A stretch of 52,721 nt of DNA from Pseudomonadota bacterium (GCA_023435725.1 JAEYRD010000172.1:1-52721); one strand, 5' to 3'; positions 23,933 through 33,514 are shown, counted from the first letter of the stretch. Notes: generated from the letters alone by a model not told the origin. Program-made: numbers and translations.

Positions 23933-25246
23933 ATGTCCCTTGAAGACCGCTACGGCCTTTCACTCTCCACCACCTCGCATGAGGCGGCATCGGCCTATCG
24001 CGAAGGTGTCGATCTCATGCTCGCGGGCTGGACCGGTACGGCGGAGACGCTTGAGCGCGCGATTGCGGCCGATCCGGAGTTCGCGCTTCCCCATATCGCC
24101 CGCGCCCGCCTGCACGCATTCTATCAGCAGGGCGATCTCGCGCGGCAGAAGGCGGCTGTGGCACGCGAGCTCGTGGCGAAGCGCGGCGACGGGCGCGAGC
24201 GCTCGCACGTCGAGACGCTGGCGCTCGCGATCGAGGGACGGCTGCCGGAGGCGCTGACGTCGACGCTGAAGCACATCGACGCGTGGCCGCGCGATGCCGT
24301 GGTGCTGTCGCTGCCGCTCGGCGCGTTCGGCCTGTTCGCATTCTCCGGCATGGCCGACCACGACCGCGCCCGACAGCAGCTGTGCGAGAGCGTCTCGCGG
24401 CACTATGGCGAGGACTGGTGGTTCCTCACCATGTACGGCTGGGCGATGACCGAGAACGGGGACGTCGCCCGCGGCCGCGGCGTTACCGAGCGCGGCTTCG
24501 GCCTGCGCCGGGCGAACGCCCACGCCGCCCACGCCGTGCTGCATGCGATGTTCGAGGACGGCTCGATCGAGGCGGCCGATCGCCTCGTCGACGACTGGAT
24601 TCCGAGCTACGATCGCGCCGGAATTTTGCACGGGCATATCCGCTGGCACCAGGCGCTCGGCGCGCTGGAGCATGGCGATGCTGCGCGAGCACTTGCGATC
24701 TATGCCGACGTGCTCCAGCCCACCGTCACGCAGGCGCCGCCGCTGAACGTCATCACCGACGGCGCCTCGCTGCTCTGGCGCCTGTCGGCTTATGGCCACA
24801 CCGTGCCCAAGGCGCTCTGGCTTGATGCCGACGCCGCCGCGCAAAAACTGTTTCCCAGATCGGGCCTGTCCTTCGCCGACGTCCACATGGCGCTGTTCGC
24901 GGCCGCGACGCAAAATCGCGAAGCGCTCGCCGCGCGGCTGGCCGTGATCGAGCAGCGGCTCACTGAGGGCAAGCTGCCGGCCGGCCCCGTGGTGCCGGCG
25001 ATCTGCCGCGCGCTCGCCGCCTTTGCCGATGCGGACTATGCGGCCTGCGTGCAAACGCTCGCGCCCGTCCTCGACGAAGTCGTGCGCATCGGAGGCAGCC
25101 ACGCCCAGCGCGAACTGATCGAGGACACTTTCATTGTTGCGCTGATCCGCAGCGGCGAACTGCCCCGCGCCCGCACCCTGCTGGATGCCCGCCTCCACCG
25201 CCGCCCGTCCTTGCGCGATACGCGCTGGCAGGCGGCGACGGGGTAG
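23933..25246 (+). CDS. TTC38-like tetratricopeptide protein
   Basis: This 437-residue cytoplasmic protein is built of helical repeats and resembles the TTC38 family (LMLAGWTGTAETLERAIAADPEFALPHIARA at residues 28-58; later YGWAMTENGDVARGRGVTERGF and HAAHAVLHAMFEDG). The function of that family is not established. AGGAGG precedes the ATG. It sits 15 bases after the aldo/keto reductase gene, so the two are probably translated from one message. No signal peptide or membrane segment. Confidence 0.85.
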   Translation: MSLEDRYGLSLSTTSHEAASAYREGVDLMLAGWTGTAETLERAIAADPEFALPHIARARLHAFYQQGDLARQKAAVARELVAKRGDGRERSHVETLALAIEGRLPEALTSTLKHIDAWPRDAVVLSLPLGAFGLFAFSGMADHDRARQQLCESVSRHYGEDWWFLTMYGWAMTENGDVARGRGVTERGFGLRRANAHAAHAVLHAMFEDGSIEAADRLVDDWIPSYDRAGILHGHIRWHQALGALEHGDAARALAIYADVLQPTVTQAPPLNVITDGASLLWRLSAYGHTVPKALWLDADAAAQKLFPRSGLSFADVHMALFAAATQNREALAARLAVIEQRLTEGKLPAGPVVPAICRALAAFADADYAACVQTLAPVLDEVVRIGGSHAQRELIEDTFIVALIRSGELPRARTLLDARLHRRPSLRDTRWQAATG

Positions 25247-25432
25247 CTCTGCCACGAAAAAAACACCGGTCTGGCGGCAAGTGCCTGCCAGGACGGGTTG
25301 GAGCGATCCAGGGGGGAATCGCCGATGGGTGGCATCGTGGTACTCCAGGCGGGCTTGACTGAACGAACGGGATCGCAACCAATTTGCGGTTCGATGGTTA
25401 TTGGGCGGAACTTTTCCGCGGTTCCCTGGCAT

Positions 25433-26020
25433 ATGAGCCTCACGATGCGCCTCTGCCGACCGGTTCTCATTGCGGCCCTTGTCGCCCTGACAAGTCCTTG
25501 TTTTGCTGAGACTTCCAGGCCGATTCCCGTCAATAATGCGCCGCAGCAGAGCGCCATCATCGACCTGCTGGCGCTGATGTCCGGCCACTGCAAGACGCTG
25601 AAGGTCGCCGGGCGCGCCTATGCCTGCAAGACCGTCGCCTACGCCCATGGCGACAAGGGCCGGGTCAATTTCGCGGTCGCCGTCGACGACCCGACCGACG
25701 AGAATCACGTCGTCTCGTTCTCCGGTGAAAACGGCAAGCGCGCCGACGACAATTCCTACGAGCTGCCGATCGATCGCATGCTGCTCAACTCCAAGGACAG
25801 GCCCAGGATCGACGGCCTGCCAGTGCCGGCGGAGCAGGTCTCTACCGGGGTCTGCCGCCAGACCGGCAATTTCGCGGCCAAGAAGGTGAAGGACGTCACC
25901 TGCTCGGCCACCGACAGCGAGGGCCGCAGCTACGAGCTGCTTTTCGTCTCCGACGGCAGGCCGGTGAGCGTGCGCCGCATCCGGCAATCCGCACCGTCGA
26001 TCCAGGATCCGTTCAAGTAG
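25433..26020 (+). CDS. Exported hypothetical protein
   Basis: This 195-residue protein has a signal peptide (MRLCRPVLIAALVALTSPCFAET) best read from 25433 or four codons later (25445). The mature protein has four cysteines (GHCKTL, YACKTV, GVCRQT, VTCSAT), likely in two disulfides, and a beta-rich pattern. No family recognised. It is convergent with oleate hydratase, with only four bases between stops. Confidence 0.75.
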   Translation: MSLTMRLCRPVLIAALVALTSPCFAETSRPIPVNNAPQQSAIIDLLALMSGHCKTLKVAGRAYACKTVAYAHGDKGRVNFAVAVDDPTDENHVVSFSGENGKRADDNSYELPIDRMLLNSKDRPRIDGLPVPAEQVSTGVCRQTGNFAAKKVKDVTCSATDSEGRSYELLFVSDGRPVSVRRIRQSAPSIQDPFK

Positions 26021-26024
26021 ACCT

Positions 26025-27584
26025 TCACGCGAACGCCTTCTCCAGTGTCGCGAAGATGACCGCGAGCGACTTGTCGTGGCGCGTCACCGGCGGCACCGGG
26101 CGGTCGACCTTCATGAGCTGATAGACCGCCATCTGCGCCGCGCGCACCGAATATTCGACGGTGAACACGACGTCGTCGGGAATCTCGACGAACTGGCTGA
26201 CGAAGGCGAGATTGATCGAATTTTTGGGCACCGGCAGCGGCCGGTCCGTCGCGTTGCGCGGCATGAACATGCTGGTGATGTAGGGCATGCGGCAGGGAAT
26301 GCAGGTCGCTCCTTCGAACACGTCGCGATCGAAATTCAGGTGCCCGCACAGCTCCTTCAGGATGTCCGCGCCCCCGCAATCGGACATCGGCCTGGCGACG
26401 AAATTGCCGACGCGGTCGGGATGCAGCGCATAGCCCCAGAACACCTGGACGTCCTTCGGCTGGCCGGCGAAATGCGGCTGATGATAGAGCACGACCGACA
26501 TCAGCCAGTTGGAATCCTTGAACGTGACGAGGCCGCCGGTGCCGGCCCTGTTGCCGGAGAACGCCTCCATCCGATCGAAGAAGCGCGGATCGCGGCAGGT
26601 GACGGTGAAGGACAGCCAGTACGATTCGGGGATCGAGGCGTTGAACGCGGACGGATTGCCGAATTCAGGACGCCCCTTCGCGATGGTCTCCCAGAGCGCC
26701 CAGCCCTGGCTCTCGGCCTTGGTCAAAGGCGGCGGCGGCTCGGTCATCGAGCCGAGGCTCGAGGCATCCGTCATCGAGCCGTTCTGGAAGAATACGAGAT
26801 CGCTGTCGTCGAGGCGGACATTGGCAATGCGGCCGTCGCGGTCGAGCACGAGCTGGCGGACGCGCACGCGCCCGTCTTCGCTCTCGAGCGCCATGTCGGT
26901 GACGCGGGTGCCACGCACGAACTGCACGCCCTGCCGCTTCAGCCAGTCGGCGAGCGGCCGCACGATCGCGTCATACTGATTGTAGACGGTGCGCTTGACG
27001 CCGGCGAGGGTCTCGATGCGCGGGAATTCGTTCATGAAACGATGCAGATAACGCTTCAGCTCGACCGCGCTGTGCCAAGGCTGGAAGGCGAAGGTGGTCT
27101 GCCACATGAACCAGAAATTGGACTCGAAGAATCCGGGCGACAGCCAGTCGGTGATGCGGCTGGCGCCAAGCGTCTCCTCCGAGGCCTCTGTGAGGCGCAG
27201 CAGCTCGAGCCGGTCGCGCGCGGAGAAGCCCATATGAGAGACGTCGACCTTGAAGCGGTTGCGATCGACCAGCCGCGCCCGGGAATGCGCGGGATTCTCC
27301 TGGTTGAACGCGATGGTCTCCTCGCGCACGCTAAGGTGCGGATGTTCGAGCGAAGGGATGTCCGACAACAGGTCCCAAGTGCATTCGTAGTGATCGGTCG
27401 TGAGCATGCGCCCGCCGCGCAGCGAATAGGCGCCGTTGGCGAGCAGCGCACCGTCGAGACTGCCGCCGACGAGCGGCTGCGCCTCGTAGATCACGATATC
27501 GCGCCCCGGCAGCTTTGCATCGCGAATCAGGAACGCCGCGCCAGCGAGCGATCCGATGCCGCCTCCAATGAAATACGCCTTCAT
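26025..27584 (-). CDS. ohyA: Oleate hydratase (FAD-dependent)
   Basis: This 519-residue enzyme adds water across the cis-9 double bond of unsaturated fatty acids such as oleate. The N-terminal FAD-binding motif AYFIGGGIGSLAGAAFLIRDA, the EAQPLVGGSLDG segment, the GGRMLTTDHYECTWDLL block and NFWFMWQTTFAFQPWHSAVE are oleate hydratase signatures. The C-terminal half contains GATCIPCRMPYITSMFMPR. The start is at MKAYFIGG, with an upstream GAGG site; 13 residues further upstream are open but unneeded. The acyl-CoA synthetase gene lies 95 bases upstream on the same strand. Confidence 0.92.
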   Translation of the reverse strand: MKAYFIGGGIGSLAGAAFLIRDAKLPGRDIVIYEAQPLVGGSLDGALLANGAYSLRGGRMLTTDHYECTWDLLSDIPSLEHPHLSVREETIAFNQENPAHSRARLVDRNRFKVDVSHMGFSARDRLELLRLTEASEETLGASRITDWLSPGFFESNFWFMWQTTFAFQPWHSAVELKRYLHRFMNEFPRIETLAGVKRTVYNQYDAIVRPLADWLKRQGVQFVRGTRVTDMALESEDGRVRVRQLVLDRDGRIANVRLDDSDLVFFQNGSMTDASSLGSMTEPPPPLTKAESQGWALWETIAKGRPEFGNPSAFNASIPESYWLSFTVTCRDPRFFDRMEAFSGNRAGTGGLVTFKDSNWLMSVVLYHQPHFAGQPKDVQVFWGYALHPDRVGNFVARPMSDCGGADILKELCGHLNFDRDVFEGATCIPCRMPYITSMFMPRNATDRPLPVPKNSINLAFVSQFVEIPDDVVFTVEYSVRAAQMAVYQLMKVDRPVPPVTRHDKSLAVIFATLEKAFA

Positions 27585-27679
27585 GACCTGCCTCGATTGC
27601 AGTTCGAATTTTCGTGGCGACATTGCATGACGAGGCGCGGCTAGACTTGCGCTGAATCAAGCGCGGAGAGCGGCAAAAA

Positions 27680-29506
27680 TCACGTCGACGTTATTGCAGC
27701 CGGCTTCTTCGCGTAGATCTGCGCTATCTCATCGGCAAAGCGATGCTCGAGCGCCGGACGCTTGTTCTTCAGGGTCGGCGTGAGCAGTCCCGCGGCGATG
27801 GTCCATGGCTCCAGCGTCCACCACACCGCGCGCGGCGTTGCGTAGGACGGATAGGCTTTCACGGCCGTCGCGATTCTGACCAGAAGAGCGGCGCGCTCCG
27901 CCGCCTCGCCTTGCTTGCCACTCGCCGCGAGCTTCTGCTTTTCCTCCGTCCAGGCCTTTGCGTTGAGCACGACCAGAGCCGAGAGAAACGGGCGCTGCTC
28001 GCCGACCACCAGCGCCTGGTCGAACAGGGGATCGGCGAGGATCGCCGTCTCAAGATCGACCGGCGCGATCTTCTCACCGGTGGACGTCACGAGGATATCC
28101 TTGATGCGGCCGGTGATGGTGATGCGCCCGTTCTCGATGCGCGCCTGGTCGCCGGTGTGCAGCCAGCCGTCGGCATCCTTCACGCGGCGGGTCTCGTCAG
28201 GCTTGTGCCAATAACCCAGCATCACGCTGGGTCCGCGCACCAGCAGTTCGTCGTTCTCGCCGAGCTTGACCTCGATGCCGTCGAGGACGTGGCCGACCGA
28301 ATGCGGGTCGTTGTCCTCAGCGGTGTTGACGGAGACCACCGGCGAGGTCTCGGTCATGCCGTAGCCCTGGAGGATGTCGAGCCCGAGCGCGAGAAACAGG
28401 CGAATGACGGGTTCGGCGATCGGCGCGCCGCCGGAGACGGCAACGCGCAGGCGGCCGCCGAACTGCGCCAGCACCTTGTCGGCGACGAGCCGCTTGAGCA
28501 CTGGCCAGGCCAGCCGGTCGAGCAGCGACAGCGCACCTCGTCCCTGCCGGGCATCGAAACGGCGGCCGCCGACGGCGAGCGTCAGATCGAGCAGCGCACG
28601 CTCGACGCCGCCGGCCGCAGCGCGGTGCTGCATGATCAGCGCGTGGACGCGCTCATAGATCCGCGGCACCGAGACCAGCACGGTCGGCCGCACATGCTTC
28701 AGGTCTTCCGACAACAGCGGCACCGAGCGCGCATAGGCGACGCAGGCCCCGGCGGCGATCGGATAGTAATAGCCGCCGGTGCGCTCGAAGGTGTGCGAGA
28801 GCGGCAGGAAGGACAGGAACAAATCGTGCGGCTCGGCGGCGATGCGCCGCGCCACCGCCTTCACATTGCTGACGATGTTGTCATGCGACAGCATCACGCC
28901 CTTCGGCCGCCCCGTCGTACCCGAGGTGTAGACGATGGTCGCAAGATCGTCCGGTTTCACCGCGACGTCAGGCAGCGGCGCGGTCGCGCCCGGTACCGCC
29001 GCGAGCCAGCGATCGAGCCCGACGATGCGTGCATCCGCCGCGGTGAGCCCGGTCGCATCCGCGCAGACGATGCGCTTGAGATGGTCGAGCGGCTGGCCGG
29101 TAGCCAGGATCGCTTGCCAGCGCTCCAGCGAATCCACGAACAGCAGCAGCGCGCCGGAGTCAGCAAGGATGTAGGCGATGCTGTCGGGGTTGTCGACCGC
29201 ATGCATCGGCACCGGCACCAGGCCGCGCGACAGCGCCGCCTGGTCCATCGCGATATGCGGAATGCCGTTCGGCATCAGGATCGCGACGCGTTCGCCGGGC
29301 GCAAAATCCTCCGTGGCAAGCGCCCGCCGCCAGCGTTCGAATTCCGCATCGATCTCCTGCCAGGACTGGCTGACCCAGCGTCGCGCAGCCGCGTCGAAAT
29401 GGCGATAGGCCTCCGCCGCCGGCGTCGCCTTGATGCGCCAGAGCAAGAGCTCCGGCAGCGTCCTGACTTCGGCAAGCGTCTGTGGTTGACTGGTCGGCCC
29501 CGGCAT
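27680..29506 (-). CDS. Long-chain acyl-CoA synthetase (FAA1-like)
   Basis: This 608-residue AMP-forming ligase is of the eukaryote-like long-chain type (COG1022 group). Motifs are YTSGTTGRPKGVMLSHDN near 195-212, FLPLSHTFERTGGYYYPI, GYGMTETSP near 378 and WLHTGDQARIENGRITITGRIKD. It activates fatty acids to acyl-CoA at the membrane. An AAGGA site precedes the ATG. The downstream oleate hydratase suggests a shared role in handling unsaturated or hydroxy fatty acids (inference). Confidence 0.92.
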   Translation of the reverse strand: MPGPTSQPQTLAEVRTLPELLLWRIKATPAAEAYRHFDAAARRWVSQSWQEIDAEFERWRRALATEDFAPGERVAILMPNGIPHIAMDQAALSRGLVPVPMHAVDNPDSIAYILADSGALLLFVDSLERWQAILATGQPLDHLKRIVCADATGLTAADARIVGLDRWLAAVPGATAPLPDVAVKPDDLATIVYTSGTTGRPKGVMLSHDNIVSNVKAVARRIAAEPHDLFLSFLPLSHTFERTGGYYYPIAAGACVAYARSVPLLSEDLKHVRPTVLVSVPRIYERVHALIMQHRAAAGGVERALLDLTLAVGGRRFDARQGRGALSLLDRLAWPVLKRLVADKVLAQFGGRLRVAVSGGAPIAEPVIRLFLALGLDILQGYGMTETSPVVSVNTAEDNDPHSVGHVLDGIEVKLGENDELLVRGPSVMLGYWHKPDETRRVKDADGWLHTGDQARIENGRITITGRIKDILVTSTGEKIAPVDLETAILADPLFDQALVVGEQRPFLSALVVLNAKAWTEEKQKLAASGKQGEAAERAALLVRIATAVKAYPSYATPRAVWWTLEPWTIAAGLLTPTLKNKRPALEHRFADEIAQIYAKKPAAITST

Positions 29507-29708
29507 GGCGTCCTTTCGAAATCTTCTCGATCCCCCATCAATCTGGGGCCTCGATACTAGGCCGGCCAGTCCTGGCCGTCTTGATCCTCAGCAAGGCGGC
29601 CATGCTTCCGGGGCGCGAGAGCCGTCGCGAAACGAGGGAAAATTGGCATTGTGCGCTTTCCCAAATGCCTCGCATACTCGCCTCGACGGAATTCGAAAGT
29701 CGCGCTCC

Positions 29709-30269
29709 ATGACCAGCCCCCTCCCCGCCCTCATCGTCGTCGATGTCCAGCGCGCATTCGACGAATGGGAGGCGGCGGGCAAGCGGCGCAACAATCCGGA
29801 TGCGGTTGCGCGCATCGCCGATCTCCTGAAAGCGTTCAGAGCCAGCGGCGCGCCGATCTTCCACATCCGCCACGAAGGCACCAAGCCCAACTCCTCGTTC
29901 CTGCCATCGGGCACCGGCTACGCCGTCAAGGACGAGGCGCGCGAAGCGCCGGGCGAGGCGGTGATCGTCAAGCGCGTCAACAGCGCCTTCATCGGCACCG
30001 ACCTGGAGCAGCGGCTGCGCGCAGACAGCATCGCCACGCTCGTCATCTGCGGCGCCACCACCAATCATTGCGTGGAGACGACGACGCGCATGGCTGGCAA
30101 TCTCGGCTTTGACGCAGCCCTCGTGCGCGATGCGACCTGGACGTTCGACCGCGTTGGGCCCGATGGCGACGAGCATTCGGCCGAAGACATCCATGCGATG
30201 ACGCTGTCGAATCTTAACGGCGAGTTCGCGCGCATCGTCACGACCGAAGACGTGATCGCGGCACTCTGA
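29709..30269 (+). CDS. Isochorismatase-like cysteine hydrolase
   Basis: This 186-residue hydrolase has the Asp-Lys-Cys triad of the family: D12 (IVVDVQRAF), K89 (IVKRVNSAF) and C121 (GATTNHCVETT), with the conserved cis-peptide region CGATTN. Members hydrolyse amides or imides (nicotinamidase, N-carbamoylsarcosine amidase, ureidoacrylate) or isochorismate. The substrate cannot be assigned. The gene is divergent from the acyl-CoA synthetase gene across a 202-base gap that holds nothing else recognisable. Confidence 0.88.
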   Translation: MTSPLPALIVVDVQRAFDEWEAAGKRRNNPDAVARIADLLKAFRASGAPIFHIRHEGTKPNSSFLPSGTGYAVKDEAREAPGEAVIVKRVNSAFIGTDLEQRLRADSIATLVICGATTNHCVETTTRMAGNLGFDAALVRDATWTFDRVGPDGDEHSAEDIHAMTLSNLNGEFARIVTTEDVIAAL

Positions 30270-30334
30270 ACTAAGCAAAATCAGGGCGATTGCGTGTCGA
30301 GCGCGGCATCATGCGACAATAGATCGCGCGACAT

Positions 30335-30383
30335 AGGATCATTCACACAGAGGATCATTCACACAGATCGATCAGAACTGATC
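30335..30383. repeat. Tandem 16-bp repeat and adjoining palindrome
   Basis: AGGATCATTCACACAG occurs twice head to tail (30335-30350 and 30351-30366), followed by GATCAG-AA-CTGATC (30370-30383), a perfect 6+6 palindrome. The position, 80-130 bases before the His-rich gene, suits an operator. Confidence 0.6.
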
Positions 30384-30464
30384 TGCGTCGTTTCGACGCC
30401 CGCTCTGGTCGGAACGCGCCGGATACCCAACTGTTGTCACACCACGTTCAACTGGAGTGATGAC

Positions 30465-30773
30465 ATGAAGTATCTCTTTGTCGCGATGGCTGTCGGTGCT
30501 GCGGCGCTTGCCGGCGGATCCACGGCCAACGCGGCCGGCAAGGCCAGCGCGAAACAGAAGGCGCCGACCGACATCAGCGCGCAGCACAGACATCACCATC
30601 ATGGCCACCGTCATCATCACTGGCGCCAACACCACCACGGCTACCATCGTCCGCATTACCGGAGCTATGGCCATTACCCGCGGCACCACGGCTATTACGG
30701 CGGCCGGCCCTACGGCTATTACGGTGGCGGCGGTCCCGGCGTGACGTTCAGCTTCGGCGGCAGCCGCTGGTGA
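30465..30773 (+). CDS. Secreted histidine/glycine/tyrosine-rich protein
   Basis: This 102-residue protein has a signal peptide cut near ANA (residue 23). The mature part starts with Lys-rich AGKASAKQKAP, continues into dense His clusters (HRHHHHGHRHHHWRQHHHGYH), and ends in Gly-Tyr repeats (YYGGRPYGYYGGGGP) and GVTFSFGGSRW. The His clusters suggest divalent metal binding (Ni, Zn, Cu) in the periplasm or at the cell surface; no direct evidence. A GGAG site precedes the ATG and a clear terminator follows the stop. Confidence 0.8.
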   Translation: MKYLFVAMAVGAAALAGGSTANAAGKASAKQKAPTDISAQHRHHHHGHRHHHWRQHHHGYHRPHYRSYGHYPRHHGYYGGRPYGYYGGGGPGVTFSFGGSRW

Positions 30774-30778
30774 GAGAC

Positions 30779-30806
30779 AAGGCCCGCAAGTGTGCGGGCC
30801 TTTTTC
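30779..30806 (+). terminator. Rho-independent terminator after His-rich gene
   Basis: GGCCCGCA (30781-30788) pairs with TGCGGGCC (30793-30800) around an AGTG loop, followed by TTTTTCTT. It is an intrinsic terminator five bases after the stop. Confidence 0.9.
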
Positions 30807-30822
30807 TTGCCGCCACAAATTC

Positions 30823-32094
30823 CTACTCCCGCAAAATCATCCCCGCGGTCTCCAGCCCGCTCGCCAGCGCCGCCTCGACCGTGCCCATGTCGCGGCCACG
30901 ATAGATCGCTTCGCCCGAGAACAGCACCGGGCCATCGGCACGCGCGAGAATCGTCTGCGCCGCGCGCGTCCGCGGCGTCGCCCAGGAATAAGCACCACGG
31001 GCGAAGCGATCTTGGGCCCAGTTCGCCGCCGCGGATGCGACGAGATCGCGCGCGAGCTCCTCGCGCGGCCGCTTGAACATGACGGCGAGCGAGTCGAGCC
31101 CGGCGTCAACCAGCCCCTGCGGATCGAGGTGCAACAGCTCCGCCGTCCGCGGACCGCCGAGCCAGCCGGTGAGCACGGCATGTTGGTCCGGATACCGCGT
31201 CCACCACACCGGGATCGTCTCGTCCGACAACAGGAAGATCATGTCGTCGAGCTCCTCCCTCCGCTCGCGCCACCATGGCCGCGCGAAACGCAGCAGGATC
31301 TTGATCACGCTGCCGAAGCCGATATCGTCGGCGACGGCGGCCTTCGCGCGCGCGGCCGCAGGCAGCGCGATCTCGCGCAGCAGCGGCAGCGGCACGGTGA
31401 GGATCACGCGATCGCAGCTCTGCGCATCGCCGCTCGCGCAACGAACGGCCACCGCGCCGCCGACCTCCTCTATGGCCGACACCCCGCGGCCAAGGTGGAT
31501 CGCAACGCCCAGCCTGCGGCACTCGGCGGCCAAAAATTCGATCAGCCCGCCATAGCCACCGACAATGCGCGCCTGCGTCGCGTGACCGCCATTCATCCAT
31601 TCGTCGCGTAGCGCCAGCGTCGAGGCCCGCTCGGGATCGGCCGCATCATAACCCTCGACCATGCGTTCGACCGCATGCCGCAAGCGGTCATGCTCCGGTC
31701 CGGCAAAATGACGACGCAGGAAATCGGCGACGGCGAGATCTTCCGTCAGGTCATTCAGCGCGGTGTAAAGCGCTTCGTCATATGGATCACGCGGGCTCTC
31801 GCGCGAGAACCCCACACCGTCAAAACTCCATTGCGCGCCTCCGATGACCCGTACCGGCAGCCCGGCCTCGCGCGCGAGGCCGCGCGTCACCGGAGCCTCG
31901 CCGTCGACGAATTCGGCGCCGAGATCAGCGGAGTAGCCGAACTCTGACGCCGGCAGCGGATGAATACGCCCGCCGCAGCGGTCGCGCGCCTCCAGAATCG
32001 TCACGGGCCTGCCCGCACGTGCCAGCTCGCGCGCCGCCATCAGCCCGGCCGCGCCGGCACCGACGATGACGATTTGTCCTGACCTGCCCGACAT
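30823..32094 (-). CDS. Flavin-containing amine oxidoreductase
   Basis: This 423-residue monoamine-oxidase-type flavoenzyme has the N-terminal FAD motif IVIVGAGAAGLMAARELARAG, the RCGGRIHPL block, DLGAEFVDGEAPV, and the C-terminal FSGEAIYRGRDMGTVEAALASG that closes the FAD site. The substrate (amine, polyamine or other) is unknown. It is the last gene of a three-gene operon after the RibD-like reductase (10-base gap) and the beta-barrel protein. Confidence 0.9.
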   Translation of the reverse strand: MSGRSGQIVIVGAGAAGLMAARELARAGRPVTILEARDRCGGRIHPLPASEFGYSADLGAEFVDGEAPVTRGLAREAGLPVRVIGGAQWSFDGVGFSRESPRDPYDEALYTALNDLTEDLAVADFLRRHFAGPEHDRLRHAVERMVEGYDAADPERASTLALRDEWMNGGHATQARIVGGYGGLIEFLAAECRRLGVAIHLGRGVSAIEEVGGAVAVRCASGDAQSCDRVILTVPLPLLREIALPAAARAKAAVADDIGFGSVIKILLRFARPWWRERREELDDMIFLLSDETIPVWWTRYPDQHAVLTGWLGGPRTAELLHLDPQGLVDAGLDSLAVMFKRPREELARDLVASAAANWAQDRFARGAYSWATPRTRAAQTILARADGPVLFSGEAIYRGRDMGTVEAALASGLETAGMILRE

Positions 32095-32104
32095 GCCGGT
32101 GCCG

Positions 32105-32815
32105 TTACTTGCCTACGGCTTGCGCGTCGTTCTGGATCAGATAGCGCAGCAACAAGACGCCGCCGCCGAGCTGCCGCGTGCTCTCCAGCGTCATCGCGGT
32201 CAGCGGCGCACGGCGGTCGCTCTCGGCGTCCGTCGAGTCGAACACGAAGGGTGCGCCCCTGGCGCCATCGATCGCGGGACTGAGGATCAAGTTGAATTCG
32301 TCGATCAGGCCGGCGCGCAGGAACGCGCCATTGGCGACGCCGCCGCCCTCCACAAGCAGGCGCTTCACGCCGAGCTCGCGATTGAGGATATCAAGCGTCA
32401 GCGCCAGATCGATCTCGGACTTGCCGGCGAAGATATACGACACGCCCTCGCCGCGCAGCCCGGCCAGATGAGAATCCGGCACACTCTCCGTCAGCACCAC
32501 GACGATCGGATCGCCACCGATGTCGGAGCGACCCCAGCCGATCTTGCCATGCGCGTCGAGCACGACGCCGTAGGTTTTGGCATCGCGCCGCGCGAACCAG
32601 TTTTCGCGCGGAAACTTCTCGCTCGACGTTTCAGGGTAAGGCTTGCCCTTGGCGAACTCCGAACCGGTGACGCGGCCGATGACCCAGGCATCGCCGCCAA
32701 GCTCGTCATGGATTTTCTCGAACCATTCGCCCCCAACGCTCTTCGGACGCCAGCGGCTGGGATGCGTGCGACCGTCCAGGCTGGAGGCCATCAGACAGAT
32801 GACGTAAGGCTTCAT
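32105..32815 (-). CDS. RibD C-terminal / dihydrofolate reductase-like protein
   Basis: This 236-residue protein matches the reductase half of RibD, which binds NADPH with a DHFR-like fold. The N-terminal VICLMASSLDGRTHP, the central DAHGKIGWGRSDIGGDPIVVVL and the motif KRLLVEGGGVANGAFLRAGLIDEFNL are characteristic. No deaminase half is present, so a role in riboflavin synthesis is uncertain. Many such stand-alone proteins have unknown substrates. Operon: 21 bases from the upstream gene, 10 to the amine oxidase downstream. Confidence 0.9.
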   Translation of the reverse strand: MKPYVICLMASSLDGRTHPSRWRPKSVGGEWFEKIHDELGGDAWVIGRVTGSEFAKGKPYPETSSEKFPRENWFARRDAKTYGVVLDAHGKIGWGRSDIGGDPIVVVLTESVPDSHLAGLRGEGVSYIFAGKSEIDLALTLDILNRELGVKRLLVEGGGVANGAFLRAGLIDEFNLILSPAIDGARGAPFVFDSTDAESDRRAPLTAMTLESTRQLGGGVLLLRYLIQNDAQAVGK

Positions 32816-32836
32816 GCAAATTCTCCGGGCTGCTTC

Positions 32837-33514
32837 TCAGGCGGGCTTTGCGCCGCCCTTGTCGCGATCGTTCTTGTTGCGATCGTTCACGATCACCGCC
32901 AGCGGATTGAGCTTTGGCGGCGCCACGAGCTGGAGCGTGTTGCTGTCGTGATGATTGAACGGCGCGCCGCGCACGAAAAGCTCGGTCTGGATCAGATAGG
33001 TCCAGCTTCCGTCGTCGTTGAAGGTGATGTCACAGCGGTAACTGTCGGTGCGGAAGGCTTGTTCCAGAAAATCGGTCGAGCATATGCCGTAGGCCGTGTC
33101 GCCGCGCTTTGCCGTGACGGAGATTGTCCTGTCATCCGGCTTGGCCTTGCCCGAGGCCAGCAGCACCTGGCCGCGCGGAATCGCCAGCGTCTGCATGATC
33201 AGGCCGGTCGCGGGCTCCCACAGCCAGTAACCGACCTGGTCGTGAAAGGTGATGTCCTCTTCGGGCGTGTTGATGTGGATGTGATAGCGCAGGCCGTAGA
33301 GCAGCTGCGGCCCGTTGGCCTGCGGATCGATCGGGTCCATGCGGATATGCTCGATGAACACCCGCCGCTCCGGCCCCTCCGCCTTTGGATTGATGTCGAT
33401 GCCCTTGTCCGCCTGCCAGACGCCGGCAAGACGGCGGAGCGGGCCGAGATTGGCAAGCCCGTCGGGCGAGACGTCCTCGGGCTCGGTGAAGATGTCGGCG
33501 GGAATGGGGAGCAT
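32837..33514 (-). CDS. Nitrobindin-like beta-barrel protein
   Basis: This 225-residue protein resembles the haem-binding/FABP-like beta-barrel group (nitrobindin, DUF1794). Visible features are LGPLRRLAGVWQADKGIDI near residue 25, a paired YGLRYHIHINTPEEDITFHDQVGYWLWEPATG, and LAIPRGQVLLASG. Haem binding is not proven, and the canonical GxWxGxG is only partly kept. The start at 33514 has a GAGG site; the open frame extends upstream without protein character. It is the first gene of the operon with the RibD-like and amine oxidase genes. Confidence 0.8.
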   Translation of the reverse strand: MLPIPADIFTEPEDVSPDGLANLGPLRRLAGVWQADKGIDINPKAEGPERRVFIEHIRMDPIDPQANGPQLLYGLRYHIHINTPEEDITFHDQVGYWLWEPATGLIMQTLAIPRGQVLLASGKAKPDDRTISVTAKRGDTAYGICSTDFLEQAFRTDSYRCDITFNDDGSWTYLIQTELFVRGAPFNHHDSNTLQLVAPPKLNPLAVIVNDRNKNDRDKGGAKPA

